The position numbers and the translations under genes are program-made. This document shows positions 52,276 to 63,474 of a stretch of DNA of 64,000 nucleotides, one piece after another. The notes under the pieces are model-generated. The model saw only the letters and a program-made list of their open reading frames with translations. It was not told the DNA's origin and ran no database searches. This DNA is from Nitrospira sp. GTDB taxonomy: Bacteria; Nitrospirota; Nitrospiria; Nitrospirales; Nitrospiraceae. Position 1 is the first letter of the stretch. Each line of letters opens with the position of its first letter. The stretch covers positions 669,222 to 733,221 of the forward strand of contig SWDS01000006.1 of assembly GCA_005116745.1 (NCBI GenBank), read 5' to 3'.

Positions 52276-52833
52276 ATGGCGGAGGCGAGAGCCAACGGGA
52301 TCATTCAACGACTCTTGGAGAACGAGTCCGCCTTCAGGCAGTTTATTCGACGCAGAGTAGGCGAAGCGACTCTCGTGGACGATATCCTTCAGCAAAGCCT
52401 TACGCGAGCGGTTGCTAGCGCTCATTCATTGGATAAGGAAGAAAGCGCGGTTGCCTGGTTTTACCGCATTCTTCGCCATGCGGTTGCCGATTATTATCGT
52501 GCATTGGAAGCTGAGGCCCGTCGTAATCAAGCCTTCCTGGAAGAATCGACCATTTCCGGTGATCATCAAGAGCCGCCGCTGGATGAGGTACGGGCTACCG
52601 CATGCGTCTGCCTTCACCGTCTCCTTCCGGGTCTCCGCGGGAACTACGCGGAACTCATTAAGCGCATCGATCTCGACGGTGAATCGCCGGAACTGGTGGC
52701 GAAAGATCTCAAGGTATCACGGAACAACCTTACCGTTCGCTTGCACAGAGCTCGACAGTCCTTACGAAACTCCCTTGAAGGTGCCTGTGGGATCTGTAGT
52801 AAACACGGCTGCCTCAACTGCACTTGCGGATAG
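52276..52833 (+). CDS. ECF sigma factor with C-terminal Cys-rich domain, CorE-like
   Basis: A 185-residue sigma factor: region 2 (VDDILQQSLTRAVASA, VAWFYRILRHAVADYYR) and region 4 (LPGLRGNYAELIKRIDLDG, VSRNNLTVRLHRARQSLR), followed by a 17-residue tail CGICSKHGCLNCTCG. This tail matches the Cys-rich domain of CorE-type sigma factors of myxobacteria, which sense copper or cadmium/zinc directly and need no anti-sigma factor; I see none here. Known CorE targets are a copper P-type ATPase and a multicopper oxidase, exactly the next two genes. Confidence 0.82.
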   Translation: MAEARANGIIQRLLENESAFRQFIRRRVGEATLVDDILQQSLTRAVASAHSLDKEESAVAWFYRILRHAVADYYRALEAEARRNQAFLEESTISGDHQEPPLDEVRATACVCLHRLLPGLRGNYAELIKRIDLDGESPELVAKDLKVSRNNLTVRLHRARQSLRNSLEGACGICSKHGCLNCTCG

Positions 52834-53003
52834 CCACCTCACACGCTTACACGCATTGCGCCTCTTTCCCTCGTTTTCTTAGAGTTTTCAACGTGTTCTT
52901 CTCGCCCATCGTATTCTCTGTAATATTTGACGGCCTGTTCCGTCTGTAATTCTGAACGCGACAATAAGTAACCGTACCGGATAAAATGAAAGGAGTAAGA
53001 CAC

Positions 53004-55739
53004 ATGATTCATAAATCGTCTAGCGGCTGCTGCGGGACGCAGCATGAAGGACATGACCGCATGACTGAGGATAGTCAAGATACCCAAGGTCTGTCGCACA
53101 CCCACGTTAAGCAGGAGATCGACCCCATCTGCGGAATGACCGTCGATCCGGCCAAGGCGGCCGGTCGGTATGACCATAAAGGCACGACCTACTATTTCTG
53201 TGGGACATCCTGCCTGGAACGATTTCGCGCCGACCCCGACCGTGCGCTGAGCAAGAAACCACTGAATCTGATCACGATGCCTGCTCCACGGAAACCGTTG
53301 CCGATGATGGTGCAGGCGACGCCGGGTGAGATCGATCCCGTGTGCGGCATGACGGTGCAACCAGCCACTGCAGCCGGTTCCTATGAATACCGAGGAAAGA
53401 CGTATTACTTCTGTGCCACTCGATGTCTAGAAAAGTTCAGAGCCGATTCCGACTATTATCTGACCCCACCGGACCAGCGCATTCCAAAGCCGATGCCTGC
53501 CCCAGCCGGCGGTAGCGTCCAGTATGTCTGCCCGATGGATCCAGAGGTGTCGGAAACCAAACCGGGCGCCTGCCCTGTCTGCGGGATGGCGCTGGAGCCA
53601 GCGGACGTGACTGTTGCGAGCACGCGGACTGAATATACCTGTCCCATGCATCCGGAAATTGTGCAGGCTGATCCTGGGAGTTGTTCGATCTGCGGGATGG
53701 CCTTGGAGCCTCTTACGGTGACGATGGAGGAGGCTAATCCTGAGCTGGTCAATATGACTCGCCGATTTTGGCAGAGCGTTGTGCTTGGCTTACCCATCCT
53801 GGCGTTGATGATTTCCGAGATGATGCCGAATCGGCCGTTGCAGCACTTCTTTTCAGCCAGAGCATTGGTCTGGTTTCAGTTCCTGTTGGCGACGCCGGTG
53901 GTGTTCTGGATCGGGTGGCCGTTGTTTGAACGAGCGTGGGCCTCGCTCGTCAATCGCCACCTTAATATGTTTACCCTCATCGGTCTTGGCACCGGTGCGG
54001 CCTATCTCTACAGCGTCGTGGCGACTCTCGCGCCAGGCCTGTTCCCTGATTCGTTCCGTGGTCACGGCGGAGAGCTCGCCGTCTACTTTGAACCAGCGGT
54101 TGCCATCATCGCGCTGGTTTTGCTGGGGCAGGTGCTGGAATTACGGGCGCGGAGTCGAACCAGTAGCGCTCTCAAGGCGCTCTTGGGGCTGGCACCGAAA
54201 ACAGCGCGGATTGTCCGGGCTGATGGCCGCGAGGACGATATTCCATTGGACCAGGTCCAGGTGGGGGACCGATTACGCGTCCGACCAGGTGAGAAGATAC
54301 CTGTGGATGGTGTAGTCGTGGATGGGACGAGTGCCGTTGACGAATCGATGGTCACCGGTGAATCGATTCCCGTGGAAAAGCGAGCAGGGCAGAAAGTGGT
54401 GGGCGCGACGGTCAACGGAACGGGGAGTTTCTTCATGCGGGCCGAGCGAGTCGGACGCGAGACGTTGCTCTCGCAAATTGTGCGCATGGTCAGCGAGGCC
54501 CAGCGTACCCGGGCGCCGATTCAACGGCTAGCTGATGTCGTGGCTGGGTATTTTGTGCCGATTGTGATCCTTGTGGCGATCATCACCTTCGTGATTTGGG
54601 CGGTCTACGGCCCGGAACCTCGGATGGCCTATGCCTTGCTCAATGCGGTTGCGGTGTTGATCATCGCTTGTCCCTGTGCATTGGGGCTTGCGACGCCCAT
54701 GTCGATCATGGTCGGCACTGGACGTGGCGCGACGGCAGGGGTGTTGATCCGAAACGCGGAAGCGCTGGAGACTTTGGCCAAGGTGGATGTGCTGGTCGTT
54801 GATAAAACGGGAACACTCACGGAAGGCAAACCGCGTCTGATGACGGTGGCTCCTCTCCCGAATATGACAGAAATCGACCTGCTTCGGCTTGCAGGTGGAT
54901 TGGAACAGAGTAGCGAGCATCCGCTGGCTGGCGCAATTGTGTCAGGGGCTCGCGAGAAAGGCCTCGCGTTGGCTGGCGCGAAAGATTTTCGTTCGCTTAC
55001 GGGGAAGGGTGTTATGGGAACAGTGGAGGGTCGCTCGATAGCCGTGGGGACGCGACCCTTTTTCAACGAATTAGGTATCGATGCCGAATCGTTGGTTGCT
55101 CAGGCTGAACCGCTCAGGCAGGAGGGGCAGACGGTGATGTTCGTCGCCATCGATGGCAAACCAGCGGGGTTGCTGGGCGTGGCTGATCCGGTCAAGTCCA
55201 CTACGCCGGAGGCCATCGATGTATTGCATCGTGAAGGACTGCGGATCGTCATGTTGACCGGCGACAATCGGACGACCGCTGAGGCGGTGGCGCGCAGGCT
55301 CCAGATCGACGAAGTGCAGGCCGATGTCTTGCCCGAGCAAAAGGCAGCGGTCATCAAGCGGTTCCAAGCAGACGGACATGTCGTGGCTATGGCGGGAGAT
55401 GGGATCAACGATGCGCCGGCTTTGGCGCAGGCGCACGTGGGAATTGCCATGGGAACCGGGACCGATGTGGCGATGGAAAGCGCGGGGGTCACGCTGGTCA
55501 AGGGAGATCTCCGGGCCATCGCGAGAGCGCGCCGGTTGAGTCGAGGGACGATGAAGAACATTCGCCAGAACCTTTTCTTCGCGTTCGTGTACAACACGCT
55601 GGGGATTCCAATCGCCGCCGGGATTCTCTATCCATTCGTCGGGGTCCTCTTGAGCCCCATGATCGCCAGTGCCGCGATGACGTTCAGTTCCGTGTCGGTG
55701 ATTGCGAACGCCTTGCGGCTACGCAAACTAGCTCTCTAA
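53004..55739 (+). CDS. copA: Copper-translocating P1B-type ATPase with two YHS and two metal-binding domains
   Basis: A 911-residue exporter. N terminus: Cys/His patch ([13 protein letters not shown]), YHS domains at about residues 38-82 and 108-152 ([16 protein letters not shown]), then two CPMxPE...CxxCGM zinc-ribbon-like domains (about 172-233). The ATPase core has [10 protein letters not shown], the membrane CPC (residues 556-558), phosphorylation site DKTGTLTEG (Asp near 600), the HP motif [11 protein letters not shown] and [16 protein letters not shown] and the HP motif indicate Cu(I) or Ag(I). The usual ferredoxin-like HMA domain is absent. AAGGAG fixes the start; an ATG at 52986 lacks a site. 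Confidence 0.93.
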   Translation: MIHKSSSGCCGTQHEGHDRMTEDSQDTQGLSHTHVKQEIDPICGMTVDPAKAAGRYDHKGTTYYFCGTSCLERFRADPDRALSKKPLNLITMPAPRKPLPMMVQATPGEIDPVCGMTVQPATAAGSYEYRGKTYYFCATRCLEKFRADSDYYLTPPDQRIPKPMPAPAGGSVQYVCPMDPEVSETKPGACPVCGMALEPADVTVASTRTEYTCPMHPEIVQADPGSCSICGMALEPLTVTMEEANPELVNMTRRFWQSVVLGLPILALMISEMMPNRPLQHFFSARALVWFQFLLATPVVFWIGWPLFERAWASLVNRHLNMFTLIGLGTGAAYLYSVVATLAPGLFPDSFRGHGGELAVYFEPAVAIIALVLLGQVLELRARSRTSSALKALLGLAPKTARIVRADGREDDIPLDQVQVGDRLRVRPGEKIPVDGVVVDGTSAVDESMVTGESIPVEKRAGQKVVGATVNGTGSFFMRAERVGRETLLSQIVRMVSEAQRTRAPIQRLADVVAGYFVPIVILVAIITFVIWAVYGPEPRMAYALLNAVAVLIIACPCALGLATPMSIMVGTGRGATAGVLIRNAEALETLAKVDVLVVDKTGTLTEGKPRLMTVAPLPNMTEIDLLRLAGGLEQSSEHPLAGAIVSGAREKGLALAGAKDFRSLTGKGVMGTVEGRSIAVGTRPFFNELGIDAESLVAQAEPLRQEGQTVMFVAIDGKPAGLLGVADPVKSTTPEAIDVLHREGLRIVMLTGDNRTTAEAVARRLQIDEVQADVLPEQKAAVIKRFQADGHVVAMAGDGINDAPALAQAHVGIAMGTGTDVAMESAGVTLVKGDLRAIARARRLSRGTMKNIRQNLFFAFVYNTLGIPIAAGILYPFVGVLLSPMIASAAMTFSSVSVIANALRLRKLAL

Positions 55740-55767
55740 CAACTCTTGGGCCTTCCGCTCATCGAAG

Positions 55768-57567
55768 ATGAAGAACAAGGTCATATCGAGGCGCCTCCTA
55801 CTGAAGCGAGCAGGAGTGTTGGGGCTACTCGCCGCGGTGCAACCGCTTCTTCCTTCCTGTGCGAATCATCCGTTACTCCGTGCCGCTCATCCCGATCCAG
55901 ATTCTTCGACGCTGAGTGGTGAAGTGATCGACCTGATGATCAGTGAACGGTCCTTCACAATTGATGGGCGAACTGGGACTGCCACGACGATCAACGGGGC
56001 GATCCCTGGTCCGCTCATTCGTTTGAAGGAAGGCCAAGACGTAATCCTCAACGTCACGAACCATCTCAAAGAGGTCTCCTCGATTCACTGGCACGGAATC
56101 CTATTGCCTTCGCACATGGATGGCGTGCCGGGGGTCAGTTTTAACGGCATTGAGCCGGGAACTACATTCACCTACCGATTTCCCATCAAACAGAGCGGGA
56201 CCTATTGGTATCACAGCCACTCGGGTGGTCAGGAATTACAGGGTATGTACGGGGCGATGATTCTCGACCCCATCGAGCCGGAGCCCTTTCGGTATGACCG
56301 AGACCATATCGTGATGCTTTCTGAGTGGAGTGATGAGTCCGCTGAGGTCATGTTGGGCAACCTCAAGAAGTTCTCCGGCTATTACAACTTCCAAAAGCGC
56401 GCCGCTCAGGAGTTTCGTTCAGACGCAGCGAGATGGGGATTCTGGCCGGCCCTGAAGAATTATATGATGTGGGACGAGATGCGAATGGATCCGACGGACT
56501 TTGCCGACGTGACCGGATCCACATTCACGTTTCTCATGAACGGCCTTCCACCCGCCGGCAACTGGACGGGTCTGTTTCGACCCGGCGAACGAGTGCGGCT
56601 GCGTTTCATCAATGCTGCCGCGATGACGTTTTATGATGTTCGCATTCCTGGTTTGACGATGATGGTGGTGCAGGCTGACGGCCAGAACATCCAGCCGGTT
56701 ACTGTTGAAGAGTTTCGTTTTGGCCCTGCAGAAACCTACGATGTCATTGTCCAGGTAACCGAGGACCGTGCATACACGATCTTTGCGGAAACCATGGATC
56801 GGAGTGGCTATGCGCGGGGAACTCTTGCCCCTCGACCTGGAATGGAAGGGGAGAGTCCTGAGCGTCGTGCCCGTCCTCTTCGAACTATGGAGGACATGGG
56901 AATGATGGGACATGGCAACGGCCATAATGACCATACCGTGATGAGGTCCGGTACGAATCATCATGACACGATGCACGGTCAAGGTATGCAACATGGCCAG
57001 GAGGGTGCTGGTCGAGACCGTTCACCGATCCTAGGTGCGATACCGGTTAAGCATGGCCCCGATCACCACGGAACCGGTAACCAAACGGTGGCTGAATACG
57101 CTCAAAACAGGATGCACGAACCGGGAAGAGGATTTGAGCAGAGTTCCAGGCGTGTCCTTGTTTATACTGACTTGAAGAGCCTCGTTCCCTATCAAGACCA
57201 GCGAGCGCCGGAACGGGAGATCGAGCTTCATCTCACCGGCCACATGCAACGCTATATGTGGTCATTCGACGGCAAGAAGTATTCGGATGCGCCGGAGCCC
57301 ATTCGTGTTCGCGACGGCGAGCGCCTGCGGCTTACGTTCGTCAACGATACGATGATGGAACATCCCCTCCACCTGCATGGGATGTGGATGTACCTCGAAA
57401 ACGGTTCAGGGGCGTACCTTCCACGCAAACATACCGTCGTGGTCAAGCCAGCCGAACGGCTGTCCGTTGCGATCACTGCCGACGCCTCTGGGCCTTGGGC
57501 ATTTCACTGCCATCTCCTTCTGCATATGGAAGCGGGAATGTTCCGTATTGTTGAGGTCTCTGCCTAG
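55768..57567 (+). CDS. pcoA: Multicopper oxidase of the copper-resistance type (PcoA/CopA)
   Basis: A 599-residue Tat-exported oxidase (signal SRRLLLKRAGVLGLLAAVQ). Copper sites: HWHG near residue 107, YHSH near 150, HPLHLHGM near 532 and HCHLLLHMEAGM near 580, covering type 1, 2 and 3 centres. A Met/His-rich insert (about residues 375-425: MEDMGMMGHGNGHNDH and HDTMHGQGMQHG) is typical of PcoA and binds Cu(I). It would oxidise Cu(I) to the less harmful Cu(II) in the periplasm. It follows the ATPase by 28 bases. Confidence 0.92.
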   Translation: MKNKVISRRLLLKRAGVLGLLAAVQPLLPSCANHPLLRAAHPDPDSSTLSGEVIDLMISERSFTIDGRTGTATTINGAIPGPLIRLKEGQDVILNVTNHLKEVSSIHWHGILLPSHMDGVPGVSFNGIEPGTTFTYRFPIKQSGTYWYHSHSGGQELQGMYGAMILDPIEPEPFRYDRDHIVMLSEWSDESAEVMLGNLKKFSGYYNFQKRAAQEFRSDAARWGFWPALKNYMMWDEMRMDPTDFADVTGSTFTFLMNGLPPAGNWTGLFRPGERVRLRFINAAAMTFYDVRIPGLTMMVVQADGQNIQPVTVEEFRFGPAETYDVIVQVTEDRAYTIFAETMDRSGYARGTLAPRPGMEGESPERRARPLRTMEDMGMMGHGNGHNDHTVMRSGTNHHDTMHGQGMQHGQEGAGRDRSPILGAIPVKHGPDHHGTGNQTVAEYAQNRMHEPGRGFEQSSRRVLVYTDLKSLVPYQDQRAPEREIELHLTGHMQRYMWSFDGKKYSDAPEPIRVRDGERLRLTFVNDTMMEHPLHLHGMWMYLENGSGAYLPRKHTVVVKPAERLSVAITADASGPWAFHCHLLLHMEAGMFRIVEVSA

Positions 57568-57586
57568 CTAACGGGAGATTGGGCTG

Positions 57587-58456
57587 GTGTGTGCAACTCT
57601 CCAGAACTGCTGTGCGATGCTGGCAGTCTGCATGCTGAGCGCAAGTATTGGCGCGACACGCACCTTGGCTGAATCCGTACCAGGGGACAGGGCTATCAGA
57701 ACAGGCAGGTCTCCGACAGTGGCGCCTCTGCCGGAGCAAGCCCGAACCCTAGCGAACCTAGCGCCGCAACAGGGTTGGCCCAGTCCCGTGAATGACCAGG
57801 AACATCGTCTGTTCACGTTGGTTGACGTTCTGGAATATCGTCCTCGCACCAGCGGCAACGGCAGTAACAGTGATTACCGTTGGGATATCGAAGGTTGGTA
57901 CGGCGGGGACTACAACCGGCTTTGGTTCAAGAGTGAAGGGCAACAGGACACTGCCTTCAAGGCGGACTACGATGTGGATTTCCAACTGCTGTATGGACGG
58001 TTTCTGTGGAAACATTACGACATTCAAGTGGGTGGTCGAATGGAAACGCAATCGTTTCGTGGCGGGAATGTGGCGCGCGGTATGGGGGTGATCGGGCTAC
58101 AGGGAATTGTCCCGTACAACTACGAGTTTGAATCGTCGCTATTCATTGATCAGGGTGGCGCTGTGTCGGCTCGACTGTCGTATACGAAAGACTTTCTGCT
58201 CACGCAACGTCTCATCCTTCAAGGCCGCTTTCAAACAAACGTGGCTATCCAACGGGTGGAAGAGTTTACAACCGGCTCCGGGTTGAACAATCTGGAATTC
58301 GGGGCTCGCCTGCGCTACGAAATTCATCGGAAGTTTGCTCCTTACATCGGCCTGTCATTCGACCGCAGTTTCGGTGAGACTGCCAGGCTCGTCCGCCAAC
58401 AGGGGGGAGACCCAAGTCAGATCCGATTTGTGGTTGGTGTGAGAGTGTGGTTCTGA
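57587..58456 (+). CDS. pcoB: Copper-resistance outer-membrane protein PcoB/CopB
   Basis: A 289-residue exported beta-barrel protein. Key segments are LVDVLEYRPRTSGNGS, YRWDIEGWYGGDYNRLWFKSEG, DFQLLYGRFLWKHYDIQVGGR and the closing RFVVGVRVWF ending in Phe. The PcoB family works with the multicopper oxidase; here the Met/His-rich N terminus of some homologues is missing. The start is a GTG 20 bases after the oxidase stop; an ATG at 57617 is possible. Confidence 0.88.
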   Translation: MCATLQNCCAMLAVCMLSASIGATRTLAESVPGDRAIRTGRSPTVAPLPEQARTLANLAPQQGWPSPVNDQEHRLFTLVDVLEYRPRTSGNGSNSDYRWDIEGWYGGDYNRLWFKSEGQQDTAFKADYDVDFQLLYGRFLWKHYDIQVGGRMETQSFRGGNVARGMGVIGLQGIVPYNYEFESSLFIDQGGAVSARLSYTKDFLLTQRLILQGRFQTNVAIQRVEEFTTGSGLNNLEFGARLRYEIHRKFAPYIGLSFDRSFGETARLVRQQGGDPSQIRFVVGVRVWF

Positions 58457-58571
58457 GGGTTTCTGCCAGTCTGGGTATCCTCAGCATCAACCTTGTTGCA
58501 GGACGAGGTATGGGCGACCAGCACAGGGCATCTTGTTTGATGCATCTAAGCCACTGTGCTAGCCTACTACT

Positions 58572-59027
58572 ATGAAGGTAGCACGGCGTCATATCCTCTC
58601 CTGGTCTCGTCTGATGGTCTTGGCCTGGACATCCTTGTGGATGTTGGCGGCTCCTCTGTTCCATGTGCATCCCGAGGCCGATCATCGCCATGGAGAAGTT
58701 GGGCATGTTCATGGCGGGACGGTTCACACCGTATGGTCTCCTGACCTCGACTGTGAGTTCGACAAACCAGCGCAGACAGTTCACGGTCACGCACAATTCG
58801 CACATTCGGGTGACAGCCATGCAGAGTTCGGTTTGTCGCTACTGACCGATTCAACCGATCGCAAATCCCTCAAGCCGCTGCTCATTCAAGTGCTCGGGCT
58901 TTCGCCGAATGCTGATGTCGGTATGGAGTACAATGTCTGGATACGGTGGAGCGTCGCCACTCTTCCATCTTCCTTCCTATTTATTCACGCCATCCCATCG
59001 CGCGGTCCTCCGAATCGTCTCGCATAG
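58572..59027 (+). CDS. His-rich exported protein, distant DUF2946-like
   Basis: A 151-residue protein: signal segment (LMVLAWTSLWMLAAPLFHV), a dense His stretch (HPEADHRHGEVGHVHGG), further HGHAQFAHSGDSHAE, and a C-terminal HAIPSRGPPNR that recalls the SRAPPS end of the four small proteins at 22168-36107. It has one Cys only. It lies just before the efflux adaptor gene, as His-rich periplasmic proteins often do in Czc/Cus loci. Metal binding is inferred. Confidence 0.6.
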   Translation: MKVARRHILSWSRLMVLAWTSLWMLAAPLFHVHPEADHRHGEVGHVHGGTVHTVWSPDLDCEFDKPAQTVHGHAQFAHSGDSHAEFGLSLLTDSTDRKSLKPLLIQVLGLSPNADVGMEYNVWIRWSVATLPSSFLFIHAIPSRGPPNRLA

Positions 59028-59108
59028 ACGTCCTGCACGTTCACTCTATCTAGCTGGGTTATAGACACGCCTTGGACGAAAGGCCATGGTGAGAGGAGAG
59101 GTGCCAAG

Positions 59109-60326
59109 ATGGCTTCCTGGAAGGCTATCTCGTCGAAATGTATTGTGCGGCTTGCTGTAGCCGTAGCGACTACTGCCGTATCTGCATCGTGCCAGCCGAC
59201 ACAGGACGAGACGCAGAAAAGGCCTCCGCAAGCGATACCACCTGCGACTCAAGCAGGTGTGATTGAGCTGCCGGATGGGAGTTCAATGCTCTCACAGATT
59301 CATACTGAGCGGGTGGCGCACCGTTCCATGCGAATGTCGCTGAAGGCGCAGGGAGGAAAGATTTTGCCCAATGAGAACCGGCTGGCCCATCTCGGCCCAC
59401 GAGTGCCGGGACGCATCGTAGCCGTCTATGCCAATCTTGGCGATCGGGTGCAATCTGGAGAGCGGCTTATGTTGCTCGATAGTCCGGCGTTTGGTGAGGC
59501 ACAGCTGGAATATCGCAAGCGGCGCACGGCGATGAGAGTGGTGGAAAAGGCCTTTGAACGGGCCAAGGCGCTCTCGGCCGAAGGTGCGATCGGGATTAGC
59601 GAATATCAACGGCGGGAAGCCGAGCATGAAAATGCCAAGGCAGAGCTCTACGCAGCAGAAGAGAAACTTCACTTGTTAGGTATGTCGGAACGCGAAATTG
59701 AGCGGCTATCTGCTGAACGGTTGCCCCATGCCGAAGTGGCTCAGGTATTTCTGCGGGCTCCCTTCTCCAGTGAAATCATCGAGCGGAATGCGACGGTCGG
59801 CGAAGTGGTCGACTCGAGTAAGACGCTCTTCACCGTGGCGGATCTCTCCACGGTGTGGGTCAGGGCGGACTTTCCAGAGCAGCAGATCAGCACACTGAAA
59901 ACCGGACTTGCGGTGGAGGTTCGAGTCGCCGCCTATCCGGAGACAGTATTTCACGGCGCCATTACCTACATCGGTGCCATGATCGATCCGGCCACAAGGA
60001 CGGTTACGGCACGTTTGCAGATTCCCAACTCGGATCGGCGTTTACGTCCGGAAATGTTCGCCGAGGTGACGGTACGCACGCAGGAACAATCGGTTTTGAC
60101 CATACCGCGTACCGCGTTGCAGCAGGTCGGTAACCGCACCATGGTATTTGTCACACGAGGCTCGCGTCGGTTTGAATGGCTCGAAGTAACAATCGGAGAG
60201 TCGTCGAACGAATACGTCGAGGTCAAGGCCGGAGTGAAGGAAGGCGATGAGGTTGTCACGGAAGGCAGTTACGCGCTCAAGTCTGAAGCGCTTCGCGGTC
60301 AGATGTCGATGGGAGGCCCGCTGTGA
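59109..60326 (+). CDS. Periplasmic adaptor of an HME-type RND efflux pump (CusB/CzcB family)
   Basis: A 405-residue membrane-fusion protein. A lipobox-like VSASC ends the signal region. Then come PNENRLAHLGPRVPGRIVAVYANLGDRVQSGERLMLLDS (lipoyl-like half seen in parts), an alpha-hairpin (about residues 145-200, VEKAFERAKALSAEG), and barrel and MPD domains ending EGSYALKSEALRG. The N-terminal Met motif of CusB is not evident. It overlaps the RND gene by 4 bases (GTGA). No outer-membrane CusC-type factor is present in the window. Confidence 0.9.
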   Translation: MASWKAISSKCIVRLAVAVATTAVSASCQPTQDETQKRPPQAIPPATQAGVIELPDGSSMLSQIHTERVAHRSMRMSLKAQGGKILPNENRLAHLGPRVPGRIVAVYANLGDRVQSGERLMLLDSPAFGEAQLEYRKRRTAMRVVEKAFERAKALSAEGAIGISEYQRREAEHENAKAELYAAEEKLHLLGMSEREIERLSAERLPHAEVAQVFLRAPFSSEIIERNATVGEVVDSSKTLFTVADLSTVWVRADFPEQQISTLKTGLAVEVRVAAYPETVFHGAITYIGAMIDPATRTVTARLQIPNSDRRLRPEMFAEVTVRTQEQSVLTIPRTALQQVGNRTMVFVTRGSRRFEWLEVTIGESSNEYVEVKAGVKEGDEVVTEGSYALKSEALRGQMSMGGPL

Positions 60327-63300
60327 TCGAACGGCTGATCCGCGCATCACTTGAGCAGCGGGTCATTGTGCTGCTGGCGGCGTTCGGCGTGAGTATCGGC
60401 GGAGTGGTCGCGTTCCTTCATGTGCCGATTGATGCCTTCCCTGATGTGACGCCGGTCCAAGTCCAGGTCATTACCCGTGTTCCTGCTCTAGCGCCTCCGG
60501 AAATCGAGCGCCTCGTGACATTTCCGCTTGAGATTGAATTGATTAACTTGCCTGGGAAAACTGAACTTCGATCAATCTCGCGGTTCGGGATCTCAGTGAT
60601 TACGGTGGTGTTTGGAGAGACGGTGGATAACTATTTTGCCCGGCAGCTGGTTTTCGAACGGCTGGCTCAGGTCCGTTCACAGTTGCCGCCGGGGGCCGAA
60701 CCAGTCCTCGGGCCTGTGAGTACGGGGCTCAGCGAAGTCTTCATGTATCTTGTGGAGGGGCCATCACAGAGCCTTATGGAATTACGGACACTCCATGATT
60801 GGGTGATTCGTCCGATGCTGCGGGCCGTACCAGGGCTGGCGGACGTTGATACTCTGGGTGGATTGTCGAAGCAGTACCAGGTGCTCGTGGATCCCAATCG
60901 CTTGACCAGCCTGGGCCTTACCTTGCGGCAGGTTCAGACAGCGGTGACGGAGAATAACCAAAATGCCAGCGGCAGTTACATCGAGCGAGGCGGCGATAAG
61001 TTGGTGGTCTATGGCCAGGGGCTGGCACGGTCGGCTGAGGATTTGGAACGCATTGTCGTGACGGCCCGTCAGGGGACGCCGATCTACCTGAGGGATGTGG
61101 CGGAGGTTCGTCAGGGACATGCTATTCGCTTGGGCGGCGTCACACGAGACGGAACCGGCGAAGTGATGCAAGGTATCGCCGTCATGCTGCGCGGAGGAAA
61201 CAGCCGACAGGTTGTTTCCGCAGTGAAGGAGAAGGTGGGATTGATCAATCGCCTATTGCCGGATGGCGTCACAATTACGCCGTTCTACGATCGGATTGAA
61301 CTCGTGACCCGAGCGCTTGAAACGGTCGAGCGGGCCTTGTTGGAGGGGGCCGTTGTTGTAGTCCTCGTGCTCTATCTGTTTCTCAGAAGTCTGCGTGGTG
61401 CTCTGGTCGTCGCTCTGACATTACCGCTCGCCACGCTGACCACGTTCTTGATCATGCAGCGAGTCGGCCTCTCTGCCAATCTGATGTCGCTGGGAGGATT
61501 GGCCATTTCACTCGGGATGATCGTCGATGCCGCAATCGTGCAGGTAGAAAATGTCGAGCGGCATTTGAGCGAACGTTCCAAAGAACACACTGCGTTCGCT
61601 ACCGTATCGGAGCGGCTTCCTGTGGTCCTTCGTGCTGTGCTGGAGGTGCGCCGGCCAAGCCTGTTCGGAGAATTGATTATCGCGCTCACATTCATCCCCT
61701 TGCTCACGCTCCAAGGGATCGAAGGCAAGATGTTTATCCCACTGGCGCTGACGGTGGTGATTGTCCTCTTGAGTTCGCTGGTGCTCTCGATGACGGTGAT
61801 ACCGGTGCTGGCAGTCTTACTGATGCGGCCTCGATCCAGGGGGGAGGGTGGATCAGCCTTGGTCACAGGGCGGAGGCTGTATCGGCAACTCCTAGAGATG
61901 GCCATTCGTCGTACCACGGTGGTTGTGATGGCGACCGTGATAGTTCTGGTCTGCGGCATCGCCATCATTCCCTTTGTCGGGAGGGAGTTTGTGCCGATCA
62001 TGGATGAAGGGTCGATCGTGGTGAATTTGGTGCGGCTGCCGAGCATCGGTCTCAGTGAATCACTCAAGATTTCTGGACAGGTCGAGCGGCTGTTATTGGA
62101 ACTTCCGGATGTACGTTCGGTGGTGACCCGCACGGGCGCAAATGAGTTAGGGACGGATCCGATGGGAATGGAGCTCAGCGACATGTATGTCTTGCTCAAG
62201 CCTGAATCAGATTGGAAGGCACGCAGCAAACATGAGATTGAAGACCTGGTTCGTCAGCGATTGGGGCAAGTGCCTGGCATTGCGTTCGGGTTGTCTCAGC
62301 CGATCGCTATGCGTGTGGATGAGCTGGTGTCTGGTGTTCGCTCTCAAGTGGCGGTCAAGCTCTTCGGAGACGACCTCGATGTCTTACGGGTGAAGGCAGA
62401 AGAGATCGCTCGTGTGCTGCGACAAGTGAAGGGCATCTCCGATCTCCGTGTCGAACAAGTCTCAGGACTGTATTACTTGAAGCTTGACGTCAATCGATCC
62501 AAGGTGGCGCGGCATGGAATCAATGTGGCCAACATCACGGAAGTGATCGAAGCCGTCGGTGCCGGTATCCGTGCCGGAGACGTCTTTGAAGGGCAACGGC
62601 GATTTCCGATCATCGTGCGGTTTCCGGATGACCGACGGGGCGATATTGAATCGATCAAGTCCCTCTGGGTGACGGCACAGGGTGGTGCTCGAATTCCCTT
62701 GCGGGAGTTGGCCGACATCCAAGTAGTAGAAGGTCCGGCGCAGATCAGCCGTGAACAGGCCAGCCGACGAGTAGTCATCGAGGCGAACGTGGTTGGGAGA
62801 GACCTGGTCGGGGCCGTGGAGGAGGCTCAGGGAGCCGTGGCCGGTCTCGTGCAATTCCCGACTGGCTACTATGTCACCTGGGGAGGACAATTCGAGAATC
62901 AGCAACGGGCGATGGCTCGCCTGGCCATCGTGGTGCCCGTCGTCATCGCACTCATTTTTCTGCTCTTGTTTTTGACGTTCGGGAATCTTCGGCAGGCCGC
63001 GCTGATTGTTCTCGCCATTCCGTTTGCGATGGTCGGCGGCCTGGCGGCGCTGTTGATTGGTGGGCTCTATCTCTCGGTCCCGGCCTCCGTCGGCTTCATC
63101 GCTCTATTCGGAGTGGCCGTGCTAAACGGGGTTGTGAAGATCGCCTACATCAACCAGCTGCGCGAACAGGGGATGCCGCTTGATGAGGCGGTATTGACCG
63201 GCATGGTCATGCGACTCCGGCCCATATTGATGACGGCACTCGTGGCTGCGCTCGGCCTGACGCCGTTACTCCTCGCGACGGGACCAGGCTCTGAGATCCA

Positions 63301-63463
63301 AAGACCGCTGGCAACGGTGGTCATCGGCGGATTAATCTCATCAACGGTCTTGACGTTGATCGTCTTACCGGTCCTGTATCGGTGGATCGAACAGCGTGCT
63401 GCCAAACGAAACAGGAGCAAGCAGCAGGACATCTCGCTTGCCACAATTCGTAGTCTATCGTGA
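60323..63463 (+). CDS. Heavy-metal RND efflux transporter (CusA/CzcA family)
   Basis: A 1046-residue, 12-helix proton-driven pump. N terminus [18 protein letters not shown], then [32 protein letters not shown] (in part), and helix 4 [21 protein letters not shown]. The DAA pattern there, instead of the DGA common in Zn/Co/Ni CzcA, hints at the monovalent copper/silver class; this is a weak pointer. C-terminal half has [13 protein letters not shown] and [21 protein letters not shown]. Together with its copper neighbours I favour Cu(I)/Ag(I) export. Confidence 0.9.
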   Translation: MIERLIRASLEQRVIVLLAAFGVSIGGVVAFLHVPIDAFPDVTPVQVQVITRVPALAPPEIERLVTFPLEIELINLPGKTELRSISRFGISVITVVFGETVDNYFARQLVFERLAQVRSQLPPGAEPVLGPVSTGLSEVFMYLVEGPSQSLMELRTLHDWVIRPMLRAVPGLADVDTLGGLSKQYQVLVDPNRLTSLGLTLRQVQTAVTENNQNASGSYIERGGDKLVVYGQGLARSAEDLERIVVTARQGTPIYLRDVAEVRQGHAIRLGGVTRDGTGEVMQGIAVMLRGGNSRQVVSAVKEKVGLINRLLPDGVTITPFYDRIELVTRALETVERALLEGAVVVVLVLYLFLRSLRGALVVALTLPLATLTTFLIMQRVGLSANLMSLGGLAISLGMIVDAAIVQVENVERHLSERSKEHTAFATVSERLPVVLRAVLEVRRPSLFGELIIALTFIPLLTLQGIEGKMFIPLALTVVIVLLSSLVLSMTVIPVLAVLLMRPRSRGEGGSALVTGRRLYRQLLEMAIRRTTVVVMATVIVLVCGIAIIPFVGREFVPIMDEGSIVVNLVRLPSIGLSESLKISGQVERLLLELPDVRSVVTRTGANELGTDPMGMELSDMYVLLKPESDWKARSKHEIEDLVRQRLGQVPGIAFGLSQPIAMRVDELVSGVRSQVAVKLFGDDLDVLRVKAEEIARVLRQVKGISDLRVEQVSGLYYLKLDVNRSKVARHGINVANITEVIEAVGAGIRAGDVFEGQRRFPIIVRFPDDRRGDIESIKSLWVTAQGGARIPLRELADIQVVEGPAQISREQASRRVVIEANVVGRDLVGAVEEAQGAVAGLVQFPTGYYVTWGGQFENQQRAMARLAIVVPVVIALIFLLLFLTFGNLRQAALIVLAIPFAMVGGLAALLIGGLYLSVPASVGFIALFGVAVLNGVVKIAYINQLREQGMPLDEAVLTGMVMRLRPILMTALVAALGLTPLLLATGPGSEIQRPLATVVIGGLISSTVLTLIVLPVLYRWIEQRAAKRNRSKQQDISLATIRSLS

Positions 63464-63474
63464 AGGAGGAATCG

